From positions 69,627-133,626 of the forward strand of contig NZ_JAZGLW010000008.1 in NCBI RefSeq assembly GCF_036409155.1: 64,000 nt of DNA, given 5' to 3'. A model generated the notes under the pieces. It was given only the letters and a program-made list of their open reading frames with translations, did not search any database and had not been told where the DNA came from. A program made the position numbers and the translations under genes. This document shows, in pieces, positions 50,381 through 58,813 of this stretch (the first letter of the stretch is position 1; each line of letters starts with the position of its first letter). This stretch comes from Mycobacterium sp. 050128 (GTDB lineage Bacteria; Actinomycetota; Actinomycetes; Mycobacteriales; Mycobacteriaceae).

Positions 50381-51165
50381 GCATGGCCGAGGATCCGATC
50401 AAGGCCGTCCTCCATTACGCCCAAGCTCTCAAGGCGCCACGTATCCGCGAGTCCGCCGCCCGGCTGGCCGAGCAAGCCCGTGACGCCGGCTGGACTCATG
50501 AGGAATATTTGGCGGCGGTGCTCTCGCGGGAGGTCGCCGCGCGCGAAGCCTCCGGTGCGGCGACTCGCATCCGCTCGGCCGGGTTCCCGACCCGCAAGTC
50601 GTTGGAGGACTTCAACTTCGATCACCAACCAGCGCTGAATCGGGACATGATCGCCCATCTGGGTACCGGTGCCTTCTTGGCCAAGGCATCTAATGTGGTA
50701 CTTCTCGGGCCGCCCGGAACTGGCAAGACCCACCTGGCCATCGGTCTGGCCGTCAAGGCCGCTCAGACCGGACATCGGATCGCGTTCGCCACCGCGGTGG
50801 ACTGGGTGGCCCGCCTCAAGGCCGCCCACAACGCCGGTCGACTGCCCGCCGAGCTGGCCAAGCTGCGTCGGATCGGGTTGCTCGTCGTCGACGAAGTCGG
50901 CTACATCCCCTTTGAACAGGACGCGGCGAATCTGTTCTTCCAACTGGTGTCCAGCCGCTACGAACATGCCTCGCTGATCTTGACTTCGAACCTGCCCTTC
51001 GCCCGTTGGGGCGACGTGTTCGGCGACCAAGTGGTGGCGGCCGCGATGATCGACCGGATCGTCCACCACGCCGACGTACTGACGCTCAAAGGCTCCAGCT
51101 ACCGGCTCAAGGACACCGGAATCGACACCTTGCCCTCCGCCAGAGCCGACAACACGGCACAATAA
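50377..51165 (+). CDS. istB: IstB, IS21-family AAA+ helper ATPase
   Basis: A 262-aa AAA+ ATPase related to DnaC that assembles on target DNA and recruits IstA. Walker A is GPPGTGKT at residues 111-118, Walker B LLVVDEVGYIPF, and sensor 1 'LILTSNLPFARWGDVFGD' is the IstB/DnaC signature. The ATG (ATGA) overlaps the istA stop. Length is typical and no damage is visible. Confidence 0.95.
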   Translation: MSMAEDPIKAVLHYAQALKAPRIRESAARLAEQARDAGWTHEEYLAAVLSREVAAREASGAATRIRSAGFPTRKSLEDFNFDHQPALNRDMIAHLGTGAFLAKASNVVLLGPPGTGKTHLAIGLAVKAAQTGHRIAFATAVDWVARLKAAHNAGRLPAELAKLRRIGLLVVDEVGYIPFEQDAANLFFQLVSSRYEHASLILTSNLPFARWGDVFGDQVVAAAMIDRIVHHADVLTLKGSSYRLKDTGIDTLPSARADNTAQ

Positions 51166-51233
51166 CCAACGACCACGTGGCCTACTTTTCACCGTCGCTT
51201 CTGGCCTAGTTTTCGACCGTCGTCAACACATCT

Positions 51234-51924
51234 ACCTGCCGATCCACGGTATGCAGCACAGGCGCTGTTCATCGGATCGCTCGGCGATGGCTCTTGGGGA
51301 TATTGGGGACTATGGAAGCCCCTCCTCGGTTCCGTGACCATCATCGACCGCAACCAACTCGGGCCACTAGCGCAGCGCTGGCATGAGCGTTTACGCCCGC
51401 TCACCGCCCCACGCCGAACCGACGAACTCGGCTTCACCTGGATCTACTCCCGGATTGATGAATGCCTCGACCGGGACAGCCCTCGCCAGTGGTTGCACGA
51501 CCCCCTAGAACCCGACTGCTGGATAGTCCAAACCCCTACGCGGATCTATGCAACCACAGGCTCTCGACTTCGGCACGCGAGAGGAGAGCTGCAATCCATC
51601 GAAATCGGCGTCACACCAGGACGATTCAAAAATCGATACCCGGTTTTCGTCGCCGACCAAAACAACACACCATGGGTCATGCCCACGCCCCACGGCCAAG
51701 AACCCTACCGACTCGGATACGACGGCTCAGGCCCACGAGGCCTTGCCATCGCCATCGGGGAACTGTGCGCTGATATCAACACCACCCTGTCCGGTAAGGA
51801 CCAGTTTCCCTACGTCGACAACCGCGAACTGCCCAACGCACTGCGCGACACCTTCATTGAACTCACCGGGCCGCTCACACTACACCGAAACGACATTGAC
51901 CGAGCACTCAACGTGGCGGTGTAG
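51234..51924 (+). pseudogene. 3' part of the IS21-interrupted gene
   Basis: After the right copy of the CATCT duplication, the frame resumes exactly where the 5' part stopped: '...AELLH' continues as 'LPADPRYAAQALFIGSLGDG' and on through 'LGFTWIYSRIDECLDRDSPR' to TAG at 51924. An internal GTG at 51334 could produce a separate 196-aa protein, but this is only the tail of the original gene. The domain has mixed alpha/beta character and no recognised catalytic motif. Confidence 0.75.
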
Positions 51925-52075
51925 GCATCCCCCGACGAATCCATCACGCCACGATCATCCGCGCACGGCAGTCTATGCCGAGCACATGCGCAGTAGAAGC
52001 GGTGAAATCGCAGATGCGACAACCTCGCTGATTCCTCCGCGCCGCAACGTCCGACACCGGAGTTAGGATCCATGC

Positions 52076-52600
52076 ATGTTCAACGCGGTTTTCATCAACT
52101 ACACGAACCTCTATTTGCACCCGTCCTCGCTTGATCTGATTGAGGTGTCTGGCCCCGAGGACCTCGCCACGTTCCTGCATGCGCCGCCACCCGCGAGCAG
52201 ATTCGTCGAAAGCCTCTCTGTCACCGGTTGTTTCGGGACCCTCGACTTTTGGTTCAGTCCTAGGCCTGGGCCGGTACCTCGAGACGTGAACCGGGCCGCC
52301 ACCGCGCTACTGTTGTCGGCCGCAAGCTTCCATGCCGGCAGCGTTCCGCTGCTACGGGGCCGGGTGATCGTCACGACACACGACCCAGACGGTGCGGTGG
52401 CGGGGCTTGCCGATGAGCAGATAATGGCCATGGCGCTGCGCGCAAATCGTTGGCGCGGCCCCGCGAGGCTTGACTGGCGGTGCGCTGCAGACGACCGCGC
52501 CCAACGCCGACGACGCAAAGCCCAGCGCACCGCCCAAGAACACGATCGCTGGGTAAAAGATCGCCGAGCGACCCCGGGCCCGCCGCGCCACGGGGAATAG
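52076..52600 (+). CDS. Hypothetical protein
   Basis: A 174-aa protein (ATG 52076, AGTTAGGA upstream) of unknown family. A globular N-terminal domain ('NLYLHPSSLDLIEVSGPEDL', 'GCFGTLDFWFSPRPG') is followed by a very basic tail ('DRAQRRRRKAQRTAQEHDRW'), which suggests nucleic-acid or membrane-surface contact. Convergent with the next reverse-strand gene. Monocistronic. Confidence 0.5.
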   Translation: MFNAVFINYTNLYLHPSSLDLIEVSGPEDLATFLHAPPPASRFVESLSVTGCFGTLDFWFSPRPGPVPRDVNRAATALLLSAASFHAGSVPLLRGRVIVTTHDPDGAVAGLADEQIMAMALRANRWRGPARLDWRCAADDRAQRRRRKAQRTAQEHDRWVKDRRATPGPPRHGE

Positions 52601-52681
52601 CTAACGAGACCAAATACGGCGCGCTGCAGTATCTTTGGGCGCGCCATGACGAACGGCGCTGCGTGTGTGGCGACCAGGATT

Positions 52682-53404
52682 TTACGAGTGCTCGCCAACG
52701 GGGACACAGAACGTCTGCTCACGACAACGGTCCAAGGCGATGCGCGCGTCATCGAGAAACCTGTATGCGGTCGATTGCCCGAAGAATTGCGGGTGACCGG
52801 GAACTCTGATGCAGCCAACACGTGGCCAGTCCGGGTCAAGATGGTCGGTGGAGACCAGGCGGCGCGCGGGACCGCGAACAGTCCCGCGCCCGGCGAACGC
52901 ACCCATGGCCACCAAGCCCGCAGTCGTGGGCAGCATCGTGTGGATGACGTGGGCTACGGCCCAAGCACGAAGTTGACTGCCCGACATCAAGGGATCGACA
53001 TAGGCATCCAATACCAGCAGGACGGTGCTGATCGACATGCCCGCGGTGAACTCCTCGTTCTCGTCGAGGTCGCTGGCGAGCCATTCGCCGTAGAAGAGCT
53101 CCTCGAAGGCCAACGCCCGCTCGCCGTAGAAGGCTAGCAGTTCTGCGATGAATTCGTCTCCAAGCTGCAGCATAAGGAATTCGACTGCGCCGACGGCGAT
53201 GTCAGGCGCGTACCCGTGTGCATCAATTGCCGACATCCGGATTTCAGCACGCCAGTCCAGGCAGCTCGACACCGTCGAGCAGGTGTCCTGGCTCTCGTAA
53301 TGAATCCTGGGGACGGCGAGGTCCACGGTATTACGGCTGCCGATGCGGCCACCGATGTGTTGTACCCGATCGCGCAGGAACATGGTCAACGGAACGATGT
53401 CCAC
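52682..53404 (-). CDS. Hypothetical protein
   Basis: A 240-aa protein. GTG 53404 is preferred because GGGAGGA lies 6 nt upstream; ATG 53437 gives a longer form. Acidic middle region ('FIAELLAFYGERALAFEELF', 'ASDLDENEEFTAGMSISTVL') and no TM helix. No family recognised. Reverse strand, in the decaying right-hand part of the window. Confidence 0.55.
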   Translation of the reverse strand: MDIVPLTMFLRDRVQHIGGRIGSRNTVDLAVPRIHYESQDTCSTVSSCLDWRAEIRMSAIDAHGYAPDIAVGAVEFLMLQLGDEFIAELLAFYGERALAFEELFYGEWLASDLDENEEFTAGMSISTVLLVLDAYVDPLMSGSQLRAWAVAHVIHTMLPTTAGLVAMGAFAGRGTVRGPARRLVSTDHLDPDWPRVGCIRVPGHPQFFGQSTAYRFLDDARIALDRCREQTFCVPVGEHS

Positions 53405-53474
53405 AGTCACTCCTCCCGGCCGCCTGATTTGCGGCATTGTGTCGGTACGGACCCCCCCGGGGTCGGCCCGCCGG

Positions 53475-53588
53475 TCATGTTTGACGGTAGATGTGCGCGC
53501 GGTGCTCGATTCGTCCGATCAACAGGACTCGGCCGTGCTCGAACACCGGGCGGTGCCGCCCGGCATCGGCGGAATGTGCGACGAGTAC
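53475..53588 (-). pseudogene. RelE/ParE-type toxin C-terminal remnant
   Basis: A short reverse-strand frame ends 'RPVFEHGRVLLIGRIEHRAH' then 'IYRQT' and a stop. It resembles the last strands of RelE-type toxins ('...V-x-V-x-x-x-x-HR-x-x-Y-R'). It lies downstream of, and on the same strand as, a Phd-type antitoxin gene, where the toxin would normally be. No upstream start or full domain is present, so it looks truncated. Confidence 0.4.
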
Positions 53589-53637
53589 GGCAGGGGGAGA
53601 TGACCCTTTCTTGCGTCACGGTGACGAATCATCGGTC

Positions 53638-53676
53638 ATGGCCGCCCGCCGGCAGCTGTCGGCGGCGGGCGGCCAT
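53638..53676 (-). terminator. GC-rich 13-bp hairpin after the Phd-type gene
   Basis: ATGGCCGCCCGCC (53638-53650) and GGCGGGCGGCCAT (53664-53676) form a perfect 13-bp stem with a 13-nt loop. It is about 30 nt downstream of the reverse-strand Phd-type gene stop, so it is a likely terminator, splitting this gene from the toxin remnant. Confidence 0.6.
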
Positions 53677-53706
53677 GCGGTACCTTGCTGTGGTCCGCGT
53701 GGCGTG

Positions 53707-54207
53707 TCAGGGGAGTTGGTAGTAGAAGTACTCGGCGGCGTGTGCCAGGCCAAATCGGCATGCGGCGTCACTTTCGCTGCGGCTCAGGCGGACTTCGAGA
53801 GCGTCGTCTAGCAGGCCGAGCACTTCGGCGGCGTTGAATTGCCGGTGCAATTTCACGCAGAGAAATTCGTGGTATCGCGAAAGATATTTCATGAACAGTT
53901 GTTTGTCGGTGCCCCAAAGCCACGCAAAGAACCGGCCGACGACGTCGCCGGCGTGAGGGTAAATCTGGCCGTCTCGCTGCGTCGTTGCGAGATAGTCTGC
54001 TTCCTGGTTGAGCAATGCGAGAGCAAGCGCATCCATGACCAGTGTGTCATCGATGATCCGCGCTGTGGGCGGGACCAGGTGCGCCATGATCTCCGACCCC
54101 TTGACGATGTGGGTTGTCTGGCCCTGGTGTGCCGCGGCGACGAGCGTGTGGAGCTTCGGCTTTGCTTCGGTGACGGTGCACATCTGGTCGGTGTTCACGA
54201 AAACCAT
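53707..54207 (-). CDS. Phd/YefM-type antitoxin with C-terminal extension
   Basis: A 166-aa protein from ATG 54207. The first about 65 aa fit Phd/YefM antitoxins ('TVTEAKPKLHTLVAAAHQGQ', 'THIVKGSEIMAHLVPP'), which bind their own operator and neutralise a RelE/Doc toxin. The remaining 100 aa is helical ('VVGRFFAWLWGTDKQLFMKY') and longer than the usual toxin-binding tail. No intact toxin gene lies next to it; only a RelE-like remnant is found downstream. It may be an orphan that survived loss of its partner. Confidence 0.68.
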   Translation of the reverse strand: MVFVNTDQMCTVTEAKPKLHTLVAAAHQGQTTHIVKGSEIMAHLVPPTARIIDDTLVMDALALALLNQEADYLATTQRDGQIYPHAGDVVGRFFAWLWGTDKQLFMKYLSRYHEFLCVKLHRQFNAAEVLGLLDDALEVRLSRSESDAACRFGLAHAAEYFYYQLP

Positions 54208-54268
54208 GAGCCCACTGTACGCGACGGTCAGTAAAACGGACTGTAAAACAGGTCGGCATTCCGTACCT

Positions 54269-54282
54269 ATAATAGATATTAT
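54269..54282. promoter_or_regulatory. AT-rich palindrome upstream of the Phd-type gene
   Basis: ATAATA-GA-TATTAT is a perfect short palindrome 62 nt before the Phd-type start, containing TATAAT-like -10 elements. It is a plausible autoregulatory operator/promoter for the antitoxin gene. Confidence 0.45.
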
Positions 54283-54510
54283 GGTCAACCTGCTGGCCGG
54301 CCACGGCAACGTGTGAAACCCGACGCGCCGGCCACCGACGCAATGACCCATCAAGAACGCGCGGGTCGGGGCTGCCCAGCCCCTTGAGCACCAAATATGC
54401 TGAAACGCGGACAGTTTCGGGTGCTCTGGCGTTTGTTCCTACGCGTGGTCAATACGTCACTGTGACGTTTGGATCGCCAATTAGGCTGTGCGCCAGCGTC
54501 TTCCGATACA

Positions 54511-54540
54511 TTTCATGGATAATCTACATTATCCATGAAA
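54511..54540. repeat. 13-bp perfect palindrome in gene-free DNA
   Basis: TTTCATGGATAAT (54511-54523) and ATTATCCATGAAA (54528-54540) are perfectly complementary around CTAC. It is AT-rich, unlike a typical terminator here, and has no gene within 300 nt on either side that it clearly serves. Could be an operator or the remains of a recombination site. Confidence 0.7.
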
Positions 54541-54672
54541 CATGTCACCGTTTTCATCTGATGAATCAGCCGGTTGCTGCCGCCCGCCCTTGTGACCGTC
54601 GCACGTGTTGACCGAGTGCTGCTCTCGGCCAGCGATATTCGGACTGACGGCAGGGTCAGAGATGGATAGGTC

Positions 54673-55265
54673 GTGAGACGCGGTTCACGGATGAAATTTG
54701 CAGGGTCAATAGCCGAGGCTTCTACCTGTATCGACGGAGCATTGATTCAACCACGACGGCCTCGGCGGTGGTGGCCAAAGCAGACAAGTCTCACATCTGC
54801 GCAGCCTCCTCGAGCACAACGGCCTGCTCCCCCATGCGACGAACCCCTTGCCCGTTTCCAGGCCTGGCTGATCTGCGAATCGGCCGTTCGAGCCCCCATA
54901 GAGCAATTCGCCACTTGGCATCATCTGCACCGTCTACGCCGAACCTCTGTTTCGGGCCAAAGCTCCCACGGACTAACACATTCGGCCCGATAAGAGATCG
55001 ACGAGACGACCAAGTTCCTCACTGGTTGCACGAAAAGCATCAACGCAGCGCGGCGACCTGCCGCCAGCAAGACATCGACGAGTGGTTGGCCACCGGACCG
55101 ACAACCCGTACGAAGATCCGCACGTTCGTCGTGTAGGCCTTGAAAAGCAAGGTCAGCACCACCCTGCACCGCGACGCTCCACAGGCTAGGGACGCCCGCT
55201 TGCTCACCCAAGACCAGCGACTGCCATGGATGAAGGAATTACTCTTAGCTGCCCCTTCAGAAACT
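54673..55265 (+). pseudogene. Decayed tyrosine-recombinase/integrase-like gene
   Basis: Fragments in several forward frames add up to one protein: 'EPLARFQAWLICESAVRAPI' with 'EQFATWHHLHRLRR', then 'QQDIDEWLATGPTTRTKIRT' ending FVV, a TAG stop where Trp is expected, and 'ALKSKVSTTLHRDAPQARDA' with 'LLTQDQRLPWMKELL'. This order resembles a family of mycobacterial plasmid/phage integrases (from memory). The catalytic C-terminal half is not found. Stops and frameshifts rule out function. Confidence 0.45.
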
Positions 55266-55594
55266 CTTATAACGCATGAGGATCCCACCGCAGTTTGACA
55301 GGCCAGTCCTGCAGGCCTTCGGGGGCGGAGCGCTGCGCCCCGTGCGATGTCGATGAACCAGCCAAAGAAACCAGTCAGGCGTTCGCGCTGAAAAAGGGTC
55401 AGCCTGCCTAGGCGCGGCCGCATGTACCGAATCAGGATCGCTGACCAGGAAGCGGATGAGCGGGACGGCGTCGTTGGGGGCGGTGCCGTCCATCACCGTG
55501 GTGGCGTCGGGTGAGTTTTTGGCGATCTTCGACGGGGGATGGTCGGCTTCAGCACAGCTGAGCCCGACGGGTCACCATCATAACGGCCGTCCCG
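55266..55594. other. Gene-free stretch
   Basis: About 330 nt between the integrase remnant and the TetR gene. Short open frames exist on both strands but none has a plausible start, length or recognisable motif. Probably the further-decayed end of the integrase remnant. Confidence 0.4.
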
Positions 55595-56233
55595 CTAATC
55601 CTCGGGTGGGCAAAGGGCCCCTTCCACGAGTTGGCGCAGCATTCGGGTCATGGCCACCATCTCCGGGTAACTCCGGACGTAGCCCGCGTACACCCCCACG
55701 CCGCAACCCACGACGAGCAGCGGTTCGACCATTGCCGATGCATCAATATCCGCAGCGAGTTCGCCGCACTCAATCGCATCGTTGACGAAGCTTGTCAATA
55801 CTTTCCGAATGATCCAAAGGGGATCGTTTTCGGTGCCAACCAATTCGGGATGGCGCTGCGATTCGATTACGCCAGTGACTAAAAACGCAGACCCGGCGGA
55901 AGTTTCCGAACCGGCTCTCATCGCCGCGGAGATGAACGCCATCAGGCGAGCCACCAGCGAATTCTCGATGTCCGCATGTTTAACACCGGCTCCGATGACG
56001 CATTCGTTGGTCTCAACCAGCACTTCCTGATACAACGCTCGCTTGCTCGAGAAGTAGTGGTTGATCGCCGGCCGGCTCAGGTCGACGCGCGCGGCGATGT
56101 CTTGGAACGTCGCGCCGTCGTAGCCGCGTGCGCTAAACACCAAACGAGCAGCATGGACAATTCGCTGGCGCGCGGCGCCGGCCGTCGCGGCAGGCGGGCG
56201 GCCCGGTCTGCGATTACCCTTTTGCGGCGCCAT
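55595..56233 (-). CDS. TetR-family transcriptional regulator
   Basis: A 212-aa repressor-type regulator. A basic start is followed by the TetR HTH at about residues 22-68 ('FSARGYDGATFQDIAARVDL', 'SRPAINHYFSSKRALYQEVL'). The C-terminal helical ligand domain has normal length. ATG 56233. It faces away from the Mce gene beyond a MerR remnant. Ligand and targets unknown; regulators of this type often control mce or efflux genes. Confidence 0.9.
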   Translation of the reverse strand: MAPQKGNRRPGRPPAATAGAARQRIVHAARLVFSARGYDGATFQDIAARVDLSRPAINHYFSSKRALYQEVLVETNECVIGAGVKHADIENSLVARLMAFISAAMRAGSETSAGSAFLVTGVIESQRHPELVGTENDPLWIIRKVLTSFVNDAIECGELAADIDASAMVEPLLVVGCGVGVYAGYVRSYPEMVAMTRMLRQLVEGALCPPED

Positions 56234-56399
56234 TTCAGTGTGTCATTTGCCGCGGTGCGGCATTAGCGGTTTTGGCGGCATGATGCCAAGTGCGGGTCGT
56301 CGCCTCGATCATTCCATGCGAATGCTCATCGATTCCACGCGAGTGTTCAACAAAAGCCGCAGTGGAATACCGGCTCGCGAATCGGCTGCGCCCCGCGAA

Positions 56400-56605
56400 G
56401 CCAATCACCACTGGCCGATATTGCTTGCGCCCTGGATGAGCCTGACTGGGATCTGCGCCGCGTGATGCTGCATCACCGGGATCTGCTTGATGACCAGATC
56501 CGCGTCGGCGCAGGATTGCGTCGAGAGCTGTCCCGGATGCTGACTGTGCTCGCACGCGAAAACCCTCCCACCACAAAAGCTCGTCGCCCACTCTATGCGG
56601 GAATG
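56400..56605 (+). pseudogene. MerR-family regulator remnant (effector-domain fragment)
   Basis: The forward frame reads 'PLADIACALDEPDWDLRRVM', 'HHRDLLDDQIRVGAGLRREL' and 'SRMLTVLAREN', typical of the helix after the winged HTH and the coiled dimerisation helix of MerR/TipA-like regulators. The N-terminal DNA-binding half is not present upstream in any frame. A truncated leftover between the TetR and Mce genes. Confidence 0.45.
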
Positions 56606-56610
56606 CCCAT

Positions 56611-57912
56611 TTATGGGTTGATTGTGTTATCCCCTACCTGGCGGCCCCAGACGTATTCGATCGCATACGGCGATCCAGTGTCCAGGTGGTTGTACGGTGC
56701 AAGGCTGTTGCCGGAGTCCATCACCAACTCCGGTGCGGGCCACAAGTCGTGGGTGATCGGCTGCCAGCACCCCGGGGCTCCCCCGGGCCCACCGCGGGCG
56801 TTCACCCGCGGCAGGTTCTCGGGGTAGATGTAGGGGTTGGGCGCCCCACCGACCACCCCGGCGACACCGCCCACCAGCGAAGCGATGACGGGCGCCGCGG
56901 ACACCGGGTTCGCGATCAGTCCCAGCCCGGAGAGCACCTCGGTGTCCATGTTTAACGAGTAGCCGTTGAAGCCTCCTTCGGAGGCACCCGTGATGGGCAC
57001 GATGTCGTGGTAGTTGCGCAGGGCGCAGAACAGTTCGGGGCTGTAGGTGTCCAGTAGCTGGGCCGTGGGCACCAGGTCGGCGGCGCCTCGCGCCAGATAC
57101 GGTCCGCCCTTGTTGAACAGCTCGGCACCGGTGTTACCGAACCCGGCCGCCGCCAACAACGCCTGATCCAAATCCTTCTGCTGCGCATTGATGGTGCGCG
57201 AGGTGATCACCGCGTTGTTCACGAAGTCGAACAGATCCGGCGACGCATCCGCATATGTGTCCCCCAGCGCCGCCAACCGCGCAATATCCTTGCGCGCCTG
57301 CGGCAGCTGCGGATTCACGTCATCAAGCAAGGCGTTAGCGTTGGTCACCGACTGACCGAACTTCTCCCCCAACCCCGTCAACGACTGCGCCGCCGCGCTC
57401 AACGTCAAATTCAGCTTGACCGGATCCACCTTCTGCGCAATCGAGGTGATCGTCTGAAACAAGGTATTGATCTCGGTGGTCACCGACCGCGCATCGATCA
57501 CCGTGTGCGAAGAAATCTTCTGCGGCGACGGATGAGCCGGGGTCGTCAACGACACATACTTACCACCGAACACCGTCGTCGCCTTGATATCGGCATTCAC
57601 ATTCGACGGAATCAACGCCAAATACCGCGGACACACCTCCAAGGTGAACTTCGCCGCCGGCTTCCCATCACGCACCGTCTCCGCGATCTTGCCCACCCGG
57701 CCGATCTGCACCCCGTTATAGGTCACCTTCGAACCCGGATCCATCAGTAACCCGGCGCGGGTGGCGATCATGGTCAGCTGCGTCTTTTCGGTGAAGGCAC
57801 CCCGGAACTGCCCGTACACCAAGGCCAAAATCAGCGCGAAAACGAGCAACACGGCCACGGCGATCCACTTATACGGCGGGGTCCGCGGGGCGTTGGTCTG
57901 AGTCCTGACCAA
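56611..57912 (-). CDS. MceA-like MCE-domain protein, orphan
   Basis: A 433-aa Mce protein (TTG 57912; the frame is open to ATG 58020). One N-terminal TM helix ('WIAVAVLLVFALILALVYGQ') is followed by an MCE/MlaD domain ('ATRAGLLMDPGSKVTYNGVQ', 'GRVGKI'), a helical needle region ('SLTGLGEKFGQSVTNANALL') and a C-terminus rich in Pro/Gly. This matches MceA subunits of Mce lipid importers. A working system needs YrbE permeases and MceB-F, none of which are here, so it is either a solitary copy or an operon fragment. Confidence 0.85.
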   Translation of the reverse strand: MVRTQTNAPRTPPYKWIAVAVLLVFALILALVYGQFRGAFTEKTQLTMIATRAGLLMDPGSKVTYNGVQIGRVGKIAETVRDGKPAAKFTLEVCPRYLALIPSNVNADIKATTVFGGKYVSLTTPAHPSPQKISSHTVIDARSVTTEINTLFQTITSIAQKVDPVKLNLTLSAAAQSLTGLGEKFGQSVTNANALLDDVNPQLPQARKDIARLAALGDTYADASPDLFDFVNNAVITSRTINAQQKDLDQALLAAAGFGNTGAELFNKGGPYLARGAADLVPTAQLLDTYSPELFCALRNYHDIVPITGASEGGFNGYSLNMDTEVLSGLGLIANPVSAAPVIASLVGGVAGVVGGAPNPYIYPENLPRVNARGGPGGAPGCWQPITHDLWPAPELVMDSGNSLAPYNHLDTGSPYAIEYVWGRQVGDNTINP

Positions 57913-58450
57913 CGTCCAGTCAGCGTTTCGGTACCTCGCGCAGGACAGCACGTACCCCCCTTGGCGCGCAGGTGATTTGACGATGGCGATGCACCATCGC
58001 CGAAACCTTGTCAGTTTCATGAGCGGCGTAAGCGAAATGCCAGCCGGGAGGTTAGTCTGATCGGCTCCTCGCGCAAGTGGTCATGCATTTCCCGGGTCAT
58101 TAGGCCGTCGTCGAGGTATGAGCAGCAGCGAGGCGGGTAATGACGTGGACGCACGCGGCCTTGGTCGGCCGGCGGCGGTCGGTGCATGCCACTGGTAATC
58201 GCGCGGCCGGTGAGCCTGAAATCCCGAACCGCACGTGTCCACACGTGAGGCTTGGTTGGCGCAAGCAGCATATTCATTGCAGATCATCGCTCTCCGTCTG
58301 CGCGATTTCGCTCGCACAACTCGGAAAGCTCGTTCGACAGCCAGACGACATGGCATGTAGTGGCAGCATCGAGGAGCTTGTGAGCCAGGGATCGTTCGAC
58401 CGTTTGCCTGACATGAATCCTCCCCCGGCGTAAAGGCGGATATGGATAAA
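57913..58450. other. Region upstream of the orphan mceA-like gene, no gene seen
   Basis: About 540 nt where yrbE genes would be expected upstream of a mceA gene. No YrbE-like hydrophobic frame is present on either strand and the short open frames have no motif. The boundary near 57950 may be a recombination junction. Confidence 0.4.
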
Positions 58451-58510
58451 GGACTACTAGTAGCGCTACACTACTACTAGTAGCGCTACACCACTACCAG
58501 TAGTGTTAGT
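58451..58510. repeat. Three 20-bp tandem repeats with internal palindromes
   Basis: Units at 58451-58470, 58471-58490 and 58491-58510. The first two share ACTACTAGTAGCGCTACA; the third is degenerate (ccactaccagtagtgttagt). Each has the palindromes CTACTAGTAG and TAGCGCTA. An operator array for a dimeric repressor is likely. It lies just left of the IS110 element and upstream of a TetR gene. Confidence 0.8.
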
Positions 58511-58569
58511 TGCGTTGGGACGGGTCAATCGTCCGATGCAGGCACGATTCGGTGCGTGCCAGGTACCCG

Positions 58570-58800
58570 CGGGGCTTACGGTGATTTCAGTATCAGGGTG
58601 AGGTCGCCGCGTGTTGCGGTGGTTGGATCCTGATCACCTGGTGCCTGGCTCTCACGGTGAGTGCCGTCTTCGGGCTGGCGTCCATGCGTTTTGTCGGCAT
58701 CAGGTGTGACGGACCGGCCGGCGTGACTTGATAGGAGCGTGGCAACCGCCCCCACTGAGATGTGTCCGCCGACCGGCCCAACCGTCACCTCACAGTGAAT
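58570..58800 (+). ncRNA. IS110 left-end noncoding region, candidate bridge RNA
   Basis: About 240 nt without a gene directly upstream of the IS110 transposase. IS110-family elements (IS110 group) carry a structured bridge RNA in this left end that guides recombination. Self-complementary pieces are visible, such as GGATCCTGATCACCTGG and the GGCC-rich stretch near 58696-58705. Exact RNA ends and loops cannot be drawn reliably by eye. Confidence 0.4.
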
Positions 58801-58813
58801 GGAGGCAACCACC

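Larger units (their letters stand above)
49069..51228 (+). mobile_element. IS21-family insertion sequence with 5-bp target duplication
   Basis: A 2160-bp element. Ends are TGTTGGCGACGG (left) and CCGTCGTCAACA (right), inverted with the TG...CA termini of IS21 elements. Each end holds a second related repeat (GCGACGG-x-TGAAAAGTAGGCCAC). The flanks carry a perfect direct repeat CATCT at 49064-49068 and 51229-51233. Inside are istA and istB in the usual order. It sits within a coding gene that can be rejoined in frame across the element. Confidence 0.95.
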
